Below are positions 1 through 8,285 of a DNA stretch of 64,000 bases, one piece after another. The DNA comes from Stenotrophomonas maltophilia. GTDB taxonomy: Bacteria; Pseudomonadota; Gammaproteobacteria; Xanthomonadales; Xanthomonadaceae. The stretch is taken from positions 1 through 64,000 of the forward strand of contig NZ_QFHO01000019.1 of the NCBI RefSeq assembly GCF_004920835.1. The letters run 5' to 3'. A program made the translations under genes and the position numbers. Numbering within the stretch: position 1 is the stretch's first letter; every line of letters begins with the position of its first letter. The notes below the pieces were generated by a model. The model did no database searches. It saw only the letters and a list, made by a program, of their open reading frames with translations, and was not told where the DNA came from.

Positions 1-37
1 GGCACAGGGCAGGGGCGGGGGACGCTATCATGGTGCC

Positions 38-709
38 ATGCACAAGCCCTCGTTCCCTGTCGCCGCTGGCGAAACTGCATGCCTGGTGCTGGATGGCCCG
101 GTTGGTCCGCTGGAGGTGGTCGTCGACCTGCCCAAGGCCGATGTGCCGGCGCAGCCGATCGTGGCCATCATCTGCCATCCGCTGTCCACCGAAGGCGGCA
201 CCCTGCACAACAAGGTGGTCACCATGACCGCCACCACCCTGCGCGAGCTGGGCATCGCCACGGTGCGCTTCAACTTCCGCAGCGTCGGTGGTTCGGCCGG
301 TGAGTTCGATCACGGCGTGGGCGAGCAGGACGACCTGAAGGCGGTTGCCGCCTGGGTGCAGAGCCAGCGCCCCGACGACCGCCTGTGGCTGGCCGGTTTC
401 AGCTTCGGCTCGTTCGTTTCGTTGAAGGCTGCTGCCGAGCTGCAGCCGGAAGCGCTGATCTCGATCGCGCCGCCGGCCGGCCGCTGGGATTTCGATGGCA
501 TCGCGCCCCCGGCGCGCTGGCTGGTGATACAGGGCGAGCAGGACGAGATCGTCGATCCGCAGGCCGTCTACCAGTGGCTGGACACGCTGGCGTTCCCGCA
601 TGAGCTGGTACGCATGCCGGAGACCAGCCACTTCTTCCACCGCAAGCTGATCGATCTGCGCGGCGCGTTGACCCACGGCGTCAAGCACTGGCTGGGCGCG
701 GCGGCATGA
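38..709 (+). CDS. alpha/beta hydrolase (dienelactone hydrolase/CocE-like)
   Basis: A 223-residue cytosolic alpha/beta hydrolase with no signal peptide. The nucleophile elbow G-F-S-F-G lies near residue 125 (LAGFSFGSF). A candidate catalytic Asp follows in GEQDEIVDP, and a His in ETSHFFH near the C-terminus, which is the usual Ser-Asp-His order. The early HPLSTEGGT stretch resembles the oxyanion-hole region of this family. Substrate cannot be read from sequence. The last four bases (ATGA) overlap the start of zapE, so the two genes are translationally coupled. The ATG at 38 is the first in-frame start and the window begins only 37 bases upstream, so a longer form cannot be fully excluded. Confidence 0.85.
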   Translation: MHKPSFPVAAGETACLVLDGPVGPLEVVVDLPKADVPAQPIVAIICHPLSTEGGTLHNKVVTMTATTLRELGIATVRFNFRSVGGSAGEFDHGVGEQDDLKAVAAWVQSQRPDDRLWLAGFSFGSFVSLKAAAELQPEALISIAPPAGRWDFDGIAPPARWLVIQGEQDEIVDPQAVYQWLDTLAFPHELVRMPETSHFFHRKLIDLRGALTHGVKHWLGAAA

Positions 710-1806
710 GTGCAACCGAGTTGACCCCGTCGCAGCGGTACGCGGAAGGGGTTGCCCGTGGCGACTGGCAGAACGACCCGGCCCAGCACGCCGCGCTGGC
801 CGAACTGGACCGCATCCACCTGGGCCTGCTGGACAGTGCCGAGGACGGCTGGCTGGACCGCCTGTCCTCGTTCTGGAAGAAGCCCGAGCCGGTCAAGGGC
901 CTGTACTTCTGGGGCGGCGTCGGTCGTGGCAAGACCTTCCTGGTCGACCTGTTCTACGACGGCCTGCCGATCAAGCAGAAGTACCGCACCCATTTCCACC
1001 GTTTCATGCGCAGCGTCCACGAGCGCCTGCGTGAGCACCAGGGGCAGAGCGATCCTCTGGCGAAGATCGCCCAGGAGTGGCGCAGCAACCTGCGCGTGCT
1101 GGTGCTGGACGAATTCTTCGTCACCGACATCGGCGACGCCATGTTGCTGGCGCGGCTGCTGGAGCGGATGTTCGCCGAGGGCGTGACCCTGGTCACTACT
1201 TCCAATACGGCGGTGGAAAACCTGTACCTCAACGGCTTGCAGCGTGAGAGTTTCATGCCGGCCATCGGCCTGCTGCAGCGCTTCTGCGTCGAGCTGTACG
1301 CCGAGGGCACCGAGGACTACCGCATGCGCGCGCTGACCCGCTCGCCGGTGTACCGCGCACCGTTGGCCGCCGACAGCGACGACTGGCTGGCCACGCGCTG
1401 GAACGAATTGAGTGGCGGCCAGCCGGCCAAGACCGGCAACATCGAGATCGAGGGCCGCAAGATCCCGGTTCGTGGCCGTGGCAAGAGCATTGCCTGGTTC
1501 GATTTCGCCGCCCTGTGCGAGGGCCCGCGCGGCCCGTCGGACTACATCGAGATCGCGCACGAGTTCAACACCGTGCTGCTGGGCGGCATCCCTGCGTTCG
1601 ACCGCCTGAACGAAGATGCCGCGCGCCGCTTCGTCAATCTGATCGACGAGCTGTACGACCGCCATGTCAACCTGGTCTGTACCGCCAGCACTTCGCCGGT
1701 CGAGCTGTATTCCGGCACCCGCCTGCAGGGCGCGTTCGAGCGCACCGCCTCGCGCCTGATTGAAATGCAGAGCGCCGAATACCTGGGTACCCCGCACCGG
1801 GCGTGA
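706..1806 (+). CDS. zapE: cell division protein ZapE (AFG1-like ATPase)
   Basis: A 366-residue AFG1-family P-loop ATPase. Walker A is GGVGRGKTFL near residue 72, and Walker B is LVLDEFFVTD near residue 130. The family motif HFHRFM follows the P-loop. The length matches E. coli ZapE (about 375 residues). ZapE associates with the Z-ring and affects FtsZ bundling; this role is known from the family and not shown here. The start codon overlaps the stop of the upstream hydrolase (ATGA). Downstream the transcript runs into an inverted pair of GTAG palindromes. Confidence 0.93.
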   Translation: MSATELTPSQRYAEGVARGDWQNDPAQHAALAELDRIHLGLLDSAEDGWLDRLSSFWKKPEPVKGLYFWGGVGRGKTFLVDLFYDGLPIKQKYRTHFHRFMRSVHERLREHQGQSDPLAKIAQEWRSNLRVLVLDEFFVTDIGDAMLLARLLERMFAEGVTLVTTSNTAVENLYLNGLQRESFMPAIGLLQRFCVELYAEGTEDYRMRALTRSPVYRAPLAADSDDWLATRWNELSGGQPAKTGNIEIEGRKIPVRGRGKSIAWFDFAALCEGPRGPSDYIEIAHEFNTVLLGGIPAFDRLNEDAARRFVNLIDELYDRHVNLVCTASTSPVELYSGTRLQGAFERTASRLIEMQSAEYLGTPHRA

Positions 1807-1825
1807 GGGGTTCTGCGGGAGTGCG

Positions 1826-1888
1826 TTGCCGGCCAGCGGCCGGCACTACCACGCTAGGGTTCCGGTAGTGCCGGCCGCTGGCCGGCAT
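1826..1888. repeat. Inverted pair of GTAG (SMAG-type) palindromes
   Basis: Two palindromes at 1826-1849 and 1865-1888, each with arms of the GCCGGCC type and a GTAG tetranucleotide. They are in head-to-head orientation with the GTAG ends facing each other across 15 bases. They lie between the convergent genes zapE and the DUF2884 gene. Dimeric organisation of this kind is typical of REP/SMAG elements in Stenotrophomonas and may form a long hairpin in RNA from either strand. Confidence 0.9.
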
Positions 1889-1899
1889 ACGCAGCGCAG

Positions 1900-2736
1900 T
1901 TATCGGGAGGGTGCCACGGCATTCCCACGTGGCTGCTCATCCGGCCCGGCCGAGACATGCAGCCCCGAGCCGGTGCCGTGCTCCACCCGTACGCTCGCGT
2001 CGCGCTCCAGCAGCCGTAGCGGCTGGCCCTGATAGCGCACCTCCAGCGCGTCATGGGCCGCAGCCAGCGACTGCACCAGGGGGCACAGTGCCATCGCCTT
2101 GGCCTCCAGCTGCTGGCTGCGCGCTTCCATGCGGCGGTCGACTTCGGCATCGAGGCGGTCGGCGCGGCGCTCCATGGCGCCGGCGCGGCCGGTGAACACC
2201 TGCCACAACACGCTGCGGGTCATCGACCCGGCCATCGTCTCGGCCATCTGCTCGATGTGCGCGTCGAAGCCGTCGCCGAACGTCTCCTGCTCCCAGTAGC
2301 CTCGGCCCAGGCTGGCGTCGATCCAGTCCTGCATCTCGCCGCGCATCGCACGCATCTGGCGGTTGCGGGACTTGCCGGTGATGGCCTCGAAGGCGGCGTC
2401 CAGCGCATCGAAGGTGACCCCGGAGACTTCGTGGGCCAACGCCGTGGCCGCCGGCATCAGCTGGCGGGCGCCGGCCTCCATCTGCCGCAGGCGGGCGGCG
2501 TCGGCGGTGCTGACCGTCACCATCCTGCCGTCCAGGCTCAGCTCGCCGTTGTGGAACACCACTTCATGCGGTGCCTGTGGGCCGTGCCGCAGCCAGATGC
2601 CGCCGCTGTCCACCAGCACGTCGTAGTCGGTATGGATGCCGCACTGGTCTGAACGCAGGTCCGGTCCTTCGGCGGCCAGTGCCGGGGCAATGAACAGGGC
2701 GGGCAGCAGGGCCAGGGCGGGCAGTGACAGGCGCAT
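1900..2736 (-). CDS. DUF2884 (YggN-like) periplasmic protein
   Basis: A 278-residue protein with a clear Sec signal peptide (residues 1-21, ending PALAA). The mature part begins with a Cys-containing segment (SDQCGIHTDYDVLV) followed by a predicted mixed and largely helical domain rich in Met, Arg and Ala. This matches the DUF2884/YggN family as I recognise it, and its function is unknown. The start is supported by an AAGGA ribosome-binding site about 8 bases upstream. It is convergent with zapE and divergent from nrdA. Two Cys in the mature protein could form a disulfide. Confidence 0.8.
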   Translation of the reverse strand: MRLSLPALALLPALFIAPALAAEGPDLRSDQCGIHTDYDVLVDSGGIWLRHGPQAPHEVVFHNGELSLDGRMVTVSTADAARLRQMEAGARQLMPAATALAHEVSGVTFDALDAAFEAITGKSRNRQMRAMRGEMQDWIDASLGRGYWEQETFGDGFDAHIEQMAETMAGSMTRSVLWQVFTGRAGAMERRADRLDAEVDRRMEARSQQLEAKAMALCPLVQSLAAAHDALEVRYQGQPLRLLERDASVRVEHGTGSGLHVSAGPDEQPRGNAVAPSR

Positions 2737-3035
2737 CGGAACATCCTTCTCCGGAACCGAAGGTCCCCAGCATCCGCTGCCAGCGCGAGGCCGTCACCGG
2801 CCGGAAGTCACCCGTCCACCGGATTCCCACCGGCTGCCCACCATCTATCCACAGGGTTGTCCCTAGCCAGTTTCATCACTGTCATGTGAAGCTGTCATCG
2901 TTCCGCTGGTGGGGCGCTGATTGCTACCGCCGTGACGTTTTTCGGGCTTGACTGCGCAGCCCGTTCCAGCAGGTTCAAAGCGTCCAAAGCGGGCGCCGAC
3001 GGCCCGATCCTTGCGGCGCAAGGGATTGCCGAATT

Positions 3036-3083
3036 TCACTACATTTGGCGTTGACGGACCCCCTGACCCCCACTATCTTGTGG
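3036..3083. promoter_or_regulatory. Putative nrdA promoter with tandem NrdR boxes
   Basis: Two 16-base sites, 3036-3051 and 3068-3083, each match the NrdR-box consensus ACACWATATATWGTGT at about 11 of 16 positions. They are separated by exactly 16 bases (32 bases start to start), the spacing typical of paired NrdR sites. A candidate sigma70 promoter overlaps them: TTGACG at 3051-3056, then an 18-base spacer, then TATCTT at 3075-3080. Bound NrdR-dATP would therefore block polymerase. The implied leader to the nrdA start is about 220 bases. Confidence 0.6.
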
Positions 3084-3311
3084 CTGACGGCGTTGGGAAC
3101 CCCAAGCCGCCGGGTCCATGGAATGGATCGCCGGACCCTCCGGTGATGCGCCCTCCACGCCCGAAGCGGCACCGGTCAGCACTACCAGCAGCAGCCACAG
3201 GCGCAGGTCTCAATTCCTGCGACGCCGGTCTGCAATGCTGGGGTGTCACGTCCCGGGCCGCGTCATCCGATGCACCGAGCCACCATCCATCACGCCAAGA
3301 GGACTCACGCC
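3084..3311 (+). other. Long nrdA leader without a gene
   Basis: About 225 bases between the predicted promoter and the nrdA start. It is GC-rich and can form several hairpins, for example around 3105-3150 (GCCGCCGGGTCC with GGACCCTCCGG). I found no B12 box or other recognisable riboswitch core. No convincing ORF with a ribosome-binding site is present. Confidence 0.4.
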
Positions 3312-5723
3312 GTGACCACCGAATCCAGCGCCACCATCGAGAAGGAAAGCGAATTCCTGTTGACGTCGCCGCCGACGGCCAACGCGATGAGTGTGACCAA
3401 GCGCAATGGCACGACCGAGCTGGTGGATCTGAACAAGATCGTGCGCGCGGTGCAGCGTTCCTCCGAAGGCCTGCACGCCGTCGATCCGATGCGCGTGGCA
3501 ACCCGCACCATTTCCGGCCTGTACAACGGCGCCACCACCCGCGAGCTGGACGAACTGTCCATCCGCACCGCCGCCCTGCTGATCGGTGAAGAGCCCGAGT
3601 ACGGCCGCCTGGCCGCGCGCCTGCTGGCCAACTACATCGCCAAGGAAGTCTCGGGCCAGGAAATCTATGCCTTCTCGCAGTCGGTTGGTCGTGGTCACGA
3701 AGTGGGCCTGATCAACGACCGCCTGCTGAACTTCGTGCAGACCAACGCACGCAAGCTCAACGATGCGATCGACATGTCGCTGGACCTGAACTTCGATTAC
3801 TTCGGCCTGCGTACCCTGTACGACCGTTACCTGCTGCGCCATCCGCACACCCGCAAGGTGATCGAGACCCCGCAGCAGTTCTTCCTGCGTATCGCCAGCG
3901 CGCTCAGCGAGGACGTGCCCGAGGCCCTGGCGCTGTACAAGCGCATGGGCAACCTGGACTACCTGCCGTCCAGCCCGACCCTGTTCAACTCCGGCACCAC
4001 CCACGAGCAGCTGTCCTCGTGCTTCCTGCTGGATTCGCCGCAGGATTCGCTGGAGTCGATCTACTCCAAGTACGGCGATATCGCCCAGCTGTCCAAGTTC
4101 TCCGGCGGTATCGGCGTCAGCTACACCCGCGTGCGTTCGCGCGGCTCGCTGATCAAGTCCACCAACGGCCATTCCAACGGTATCGTGCCGTGGCTGAAGA
4201 CCATGGATTCGTCGGTGGCTGCGGTGAACCAGGGCGGCAAGCGCAAGGGCGCGGCCTGCGTCTACCTGGAAACCTGGCACGCCGACGTCGAGGACTTCCT
4301 TGAACTGCGTGACAACACCGGCGACGAATCGCGCCGTGCGCACAACCTGAACCTGGCCAACTGGATCCCGGACCTGTTCATGAAGCGCGTCGAGGCCGAC
4401 CAGGAATGGTCGCTGTTCGATCCGCGCGTGGTGCCGGAGTTCACCGACCTGTTCGGTGAAGCCTTCGAAGCCGCCTACCTGCAGGCCGAGGCACAGGGCA
4501 AGGCCAACCGCACCATCTCCGCGCGCAAGCTGTACTCGCGGATGATGCGCACCCTGGCCGAGACCGGCAACGGCTGGATGACCTTCAAGGACAAGTGCAA
4601 CCGCGCCAGCAACCAGACCCTGCGCGCCGGCAACGTGATCCACCTGTCCAACCTGTGCACCGAAATCCTGGAAGTCACCTCGGCCGAAGAGACCGCGGTG
4701 TGCAACCTGGGTTCGATCAACCTGGGCAACCACTTCGACGGCAACGGCGAGTTCGATTTTGACAAGCTGGCCGACACCGTGCGACTGGCCGTGCGCCAGC
4801 TCGACCGCGTGATCGACCTGAACTTCTACCCGATCGAATCGGCGCGCCGTGGCAATCTGCGCTGGCGCCCGGTCGGCCTGGGCTGCATGGGCCTGCAGGA
4901 CGTGTTCTTCCGCAAGCGCCTGCCGTTCGACGGCGCCGAAGCCCGCGCGCTGTCGAAGAAGATCGCCGAGACCATTTACTTCCACGCGCTGGAAACCTCG
5001 GTCGAACTGGCCCAGGAACGCGGCAAGCACCCGTCCTTCGCCGACACCCGTGCGGCCAGCGGCGAGCTGCAGTTCGATGCCTGGAACGTGGTGCCCGAAG
5101 ACGCCGAGCGTTGGGATAGCCTGCGCGAGCGCATCAAGGAACATGGCCTGCGCAACTCGCTGATGATCGCCATCGCACCGACCGCGACCATCGCCTCGAT
5201 TGCCGGCTGCTACGAGTGCGTTGAACCGCAGGTGTCCAACCTGTTCAAGCGCGAAACCCTGTCCGGTGACTTCCTGCAGGTCAACCGCTACCTGGTGAAC
5301 GAGCTGAAGAAGCTGGGCCACTGGACCCCGGAAATGCGCGACGCGATCAAGCTGGCCGAAGGCTCGATCCAGGGCATCACGCAGATTCCGGAAACGCTGC
5401 GCCACGTCTACCGCACCGCGTGGGAACTGCCGATGCGTTCGCTGATCGACATGGCCGCCGACCGTGGCGCCTTCATCGACCAGTCCGCCTCGCTCAACCT
5501 GTTCATGGAAAGCCCGAACATCGGCGCGATGTCCTCCATGTACATGTACGCCTGGAAGCAGGGCATCAAGACCACCTACTACCTGCGTTCGCGTCCGGCC
5601 ACCAAGATCGCCAAGACCACGGTCAGCCACGCCGCAGGCGCCGCCCCGGAGAAGGTGTTCAGCCCGGAAGAGGCCATCGCCTGCTCGCTGGAGAACCCGG
5701 AAGCCTGCGAAGCCTGCCAGTAA
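3312..5723 (+). CDS. nrdA: Ribonucleoside-diphosphate reductase alpha subunit, class Ia
   Basis: An 803-residue large subunit of class Ia ribonucleotide reductase, which reduces NDPs to dNDPs together with NrdB. An ATP-cone (allosteric activity site) occupies roughly residues 25-115, starting at SVTKRNGTTELVDL. Active-site cysteines are visible at about residue 237 (SSCFLLD), 449 (NLCTEI) and 464 (AVCNLGS). The C-terminal redox pair is in EACEACQ. I chose GTG 3312 because AAGAGGA lies 8 bases upstream; an in-frame ATG at 3243 has no such site and adds an unlikely basic extension. nrdB follows after 140 bases containing palindromes. The presence of an ATP-cone fits dATP feedback. Confidence 0.97.
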   Translation: MTTESSATIEKESEFLLTSPPTANAMSVTKRNGTTELVDLNKIVRAVQRSSEGLHAVDPMRVATRTISGLYNGATTRELDELSIRTAALLIGEEPEYGRLAARLLANYIAKEVSGQEIYAFSQSVGRGHEVGLINDRLLNFVQTNARKLNDAIDMSLDLNFDYFGLRTLYDRYLLRHPHTRKVIETPQQFFLRIASALSEDVPEALALYKRMGNLDYLPSSPTLFNSGTTHEQLSSCFLLDSPQDSLESIYSKYGDIAQLSKFSGGIGVSYTRVRSRGSLIKSTNGHSNGIVPWLKTMDSSVAAVNQGGKRKGAACVYLETWHADVEDFLELRDNTGDESRRAHNLNLANWIPDLFMKRVEADQEWSLFDPRVVPEFTDLFGEAFEAAYLQAEAQGKANRTISARKLYSRMMRTLAETGNGWMTFKDKCNRASNQTLRAGNVIHLSNLCTEILEVTSAEETAVCNLGSINLGNHFDGNGEFDFDKLADTVRLAVRQLDRVIDLNFYPIESARRGNLRWRPVGLGCMGLQDVFFRKRLPFDGAEARALSKKIAETIYFHALETSVELAQERGKHPSFADTRAASGELQFDAWNVVPEDAERWDSLRERIKEHGLRNSLMIAIAPTATIASIAGCYECVEPQVSNLFKRETLSGDFLQVNRYLVNELKKLGHWTPEMRDAIKLAEGSIQGITQIPETLRHVYRTAWELPMRSLIDMAADRGAFIDQSASLNLFMESPNIGAMSSMYMYAWKQGIKTTYYLRSRPATKIAKTTVSHAAGAAPEKVFSPEEAIACSLENPEACEACQ

Positions 5724-5734
5724 CATTGCGTGGT

Positions 5735-5836
5735 GGGTGCCGACCGTTGGTCGGCACTCGAACACTTCGCACTTATAGAGCCGAGCCATGCTCGGCTGCT
5801 GGAATGACAAGGTAGCGCCGGGCCACGCCCGGCGTT
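5735..5836. repeat. Three palindromes between nrdA and nrdB
   Basis: Three short palindromes fill the nrdA-nrdB gap: 5735-5759 (GTGCCGACC / GGTCGGCAC), 5776-5797 (AGAGCCGAGC / GCTCGGCT) and 5812-5836 (GTAGCGCCGGGC / GCCCGGCG). The last has the GTAG end of SMAG elements; the first two are variants. Hairpins here could tune the relative level of nrdB by stabilising upstream mRNA. Confidence 0.8.
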
Positions 5837-5863
5837 TTGACCCGAGAAGACAAGGAAACACCC

Positions 5864-6883
5864 ATGGCCGACAAGCCCAAGCAGATGCTGCTCGATCCCG
5901 GTTTTGAACTGACCCTGCGCCCCATGCGCTACCCGCAGTTCTATGACATGTACCGGAATGCGATCAAGAACACCTGGACGGTGGAAGAGATCAACTTCCA
6001 GATCGACATCAGCGACCTGCACAGCAAGATGTCGCCGGGCGAGCGCCACCTGATCCACCGCCTGGTCGCCTTCTTCGCCACCGGCGATTCGATCGTGTCC
6101 AACAACCTGGTGCTGAACCTGTACCAGCACTTGAACGCGCCCGAAGCGCGCATGTACCTGTCGCGCCAGCTGTATGAAGAAGCGCTGCACGTGCAGTTCT
6201 ACCTGACCCTGCTCGACAACTACCTGCCGGATCCGGACGAGCGCGTCAAAGCCTTCGCCGCGGTGGAGAACATCGACTCGATCAAGAAGAAGGCCGATTT
6301 CTGCTTCAAGTGGATCGACTCGATCCAGAACCTGAAGCGCATCGAGACCCGCGAAGAGCGTCGCCAGTTCCTGCTCAACCAGATCTGCTTCGCTGCGTGC
6401 ATCGAAGGCCTGTTCTTCTTCGCCGCGTTCGCCTACGTCTACTACTTCCGTTCGCGCGGCCTGCTCAACGGCCTGGCTTCGGGCACCAACTGGGTGTTCC
6501 GCGACGAAAGCGCGCACATGGACTTCGCCTTCGAGTGCGTGGACGTGATCCGCGAGGAAGAGCCGGACCTGTTCGACGACAAGATGAAGCAGGATGTCTA
6601 TGACATGCTGGCCGAAGCGATCGAGTGCGAAGTGCAGTTCGCCGAGGACGTGCTGTCCGGTGGCGTGGCGGGCATCTCCACCCGTGACATGCGCCAGTAC
6701 CTGCAGCACTGCGCCGACAACCATTTCCATCGCCTGGGCATGGAGCGCAAGTACAACGTGCGCAACCCGCTGAGCTTCATGGAACTGCAGGACGTGCAGG
6801 AACTGACCAACTTCTTCGAACGCCGCGCCTCGGCCTACCAGGTGGGCGTGCAGGGCGAAGTCGCCTTCGACATGAACTTCTGA
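5864..6883 (+). CDS. nrdB: Ribonucleoside-diphosphate reductase beta subunit (radical-generating)
   Basis: A 339-residue ferritin-like subunit that holds the diiron-tyrosyl cofactor for NrdA. Iron-ligand motifs appear in order: GDSIV near residue 75, EEALHVQFY near 105 (Glu and His ligands, with a Tyr five residues after the His), a Glu in the helix around IEGLFFF near 180, and RDESAHMD near 215. The start ATG 5864 has an AAGGAAA site upstream. Downstream is a strong intrinsic terminator, so nrdAB forms the end of this transcription unit. Confidence 0.96.
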   Translation: MADKPKQMLLDPGFELTLRPMRYPQFYDMYRNAIKNTWTVEEINFQIDISDLHSKMSPGERHLIHRLVAFFATGDSIVSNNLVLNLYQHLNAPEARMYLSRQLYEEALHVQFYLTLLDNYLPDPDERVKAFAAVENIDSIKKKADFCFKWIDSIQNLKRIETREERRQFLLNQICFAACIEGLFFFAAFAYVYYFRSRGLLNGLASGTNWVFRDESAHMDFAFECVDVIREEEPDLFDDKMKQDVYDMLAEAIECEVQFAEDVLSGGVAGISTRDMRQYLQHCADNHFHRLGMERKYNVRNPLSFMELQDVQELTNFFERRASAYQVGVQGEVAFDMNF

Positions 6884-6911
6884 TCGAACCGGTCAGGCCT
6901 GTCGCAACGAG

Positions 6912-6938
6912 AAACCCCGGCCAACGCCGGGGTTTTTT
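6912..6938 (+). terminator. Rho-independent terminator of nrdAB
   Basis: AACCCCGGC-type stem (ACCCCGG / CCGGGGT) with a short loop, followed by six T residues, 29 bases after the nrdB stop. Confidence 0.92.
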
Positions 6939-6942
6939 GTTG

Positions 6943-7032
6943 GTAGCGCCGGGCCATGCTCGGCGGAAACTGTCCGGCACGACGGACAACGTCGGCCGCG
7001 CTGCGCGCTCGCCGGGCATGGCCCGGCGCTAC
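6943..7032. repeat. Inverted pair of GTAG palindromes
   Basis: GTAGCGCCGGGC-type palindrome at 6943-6966 and its inverted copy at 7010-7032, separated by 43 bases. The GTAG ends face outward. Located between the convergent nrdB and lysE-family genes. Confidence 0.85.
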
Positions 7033-7040
7033 CGTATGTC

Positions 7041-7676
7041 TTACCGCCGCCCTTCCACCGCCATGCGCACCGCCAGCCCGGCCAGCACCGTGCCCATCAG
7101 CCAGCGTTGCACCACCTGCCAGGTCGGGCGCGCGGCGAGGAAGCCGGCAATGCTGCCCGCGGTCACCGCGATGATGCCGTTCACGGTCACACTCACCGCG
7201 ATCTGGGTGGAGCCCAGCACCACCGATTGCATCAACACGCTGCCTTCGCTGTCCGGGTGCAGGAACTGCGGCAGCAGCGACAGGTACATCACCGCCACCT
7301 TGGGGTTCAATAGATTGGTCAGGAAGCCCATCGTGAACAGCTTGCGCGGGCTGTCCTGTGGAAGCTCGCGTACCGCGAACGGCGAGCGGCCGCCGGGCTT
7401 GAGCGCCTGCCAGGCCAGGTACAGCAGGTACAGCGCGCCACCGATGCGCAGCGCGTCGTAGGCGAACGGTACGGTCATCAGCAAGGCGGTGATGCCCAGT
7501 GCCGCGCACAGCATGTAGAACACGAAGCCCAGCGCCACCCCGCCCAGCGAGATCAGGCCTGCCACCGGCCCCTGGCAGATCGAGCGCGAGATCACGTAGA
7601 TCATGTTCGGCCCGGGCGTGAGCACCATGGCCAGCGAGACCAGCGCAAAGGCCAGCAGGTCGGAAGTGGCGGGCAT
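7041..7676 (-). CDS. LysE/RhtB family amino-acid exporter
   Basis: A 211-residue inner-membrane protein of the LysE/RhtB superfamily. The N-terminal helix carries the family signature LTPGPNMIYVISRS. Six hydrophobic segments are visible, and a conserved LNPKVAVMYLSLLPQF motif lies in the middle. The likely substrate is an amino acid or homoserine lactone-like compound, not readable from sequence. ATG 7676 was preferred over an upstream ATG at 7784 because the 36-residue extension is basic and GC-biased junk and the family begins just before the first helix. Divergent from the thioesterase gene. Confidence 0.92.
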   Translation of the reverse strand: MPATSDLLAFALVSLAMVLTPGPNMIYVISRSICQGPVAGLISLGGVALGFVFYMLCAALGITALLMTVPFAYDALRIGGALYLLYLAWQALKPGGRSPFAVRELPQDSPRKLFTMGFLTNLLNPKVAVMYLSLLPQFLHPDSEGSVLMQSVVLGSTQIAVSVTVNGIIAVTAGSIAGFLAARPTWQVVQRWLMGTVLAGLAVRMAVEGRR

Positions 7677-7828
7677 GGGCAGTCCTGGCAGTGGGCGTGG
7701 CGCAGTGTAACGCCTGCCACAGGCGCGGCCTGCGCAGGCGCCGCTGCCGGGTGACCGTTGCACGTGCATTCCGATGGCCATCACGCCGGTCGCTTAGAAT
7801 CCGCAGCACCCCACACCGAAGCACCCCC

Positions 7829-8230
7829 ATGACCCCGATCCCCGAGACCGTGCCGCCCACCGAAGTGCGCATGGCCGAAATCGTCTTCCCCAACCACACC
7901 AACCACCTTGGCACCCTGTTCGGTGGCCAGGCGCTGGCGTGGATGGACAAGGCCGCGTTCCTGGCGGCCGCCCGCTACTCGCGCCGCACCGTGGTGACCG
8001 CGCGCAGCGACCAGGTCGACTTCAAGCTGCCGATCCGCATCGGCCAGATGGTGGAAACCATTGGCCGCATCGTCGAAGTCGGCCGCAGCTCGATGAAGGT
8101 GGAGGTGGAACTGGTCGCCGAAGACCTGCACAGCGGCGAGCGCAAGCTGTGCACCCGCGGCCACTTCGTGATGATCGCGCTGGACGAGGAAGGCCATCCG
8201 ATCGCGGTGCCGCCGCTGCCGGCAGCCTGA
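7829..8230 (+). CDS. Acyl-CoA thioesterase, hotdog fold (YciA/BACH type)
   Basis: A 133-residue single hotdog-domain protein. The family signature NHTNHLGTLFGGQALAWMD lies at residues 22-40, with the catalytic Asp in AWMD, and RSDQVDFKLPI follows. This matches YciA-like cytosolic acyl-CoA hydrolases. ATG 7829 gives the standard length; the in-frame upstream extension to 7691 is low-complexity basic. A likely TAGAAT -10 element at 7794-7799 would give a short leader. Confidence 0.92.
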   Translation: MTPIPETVPPTEVRMAEIVFPNHTNHLGTLFGGQALAWMDKAAFLAAARYSRRTVVTARSDQVDFKLPIRIGQMVETIGRIVEVGRSSMKVEVELVAEDLHSGERKLCTRGHFVMIALDEEGHPIAVPPLPAA

Positions 8231-8285
8231 TCCGCCGGCTGAACCTGCGCTTGCGGGGGCGCCGCCGCGCCCCCATCTGGCAGCC

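Noticed and set aside
3084-3311. Adenosylcobalamin riboswitch upstream of nrdA
   Set aside because: No B12 box or typical core sequence was found in the leader; regulation by NrdR is better supported.
3246-5861. Long open reading frame (about 870 codons) on the minus strand of nrdA
   Set aside because: It is the antisense shadow of nrdA. GC-rich codon bias leaves the opposite frame open; the translated product is low-complexity and repetitive, with no ribosome-binding site or domain.
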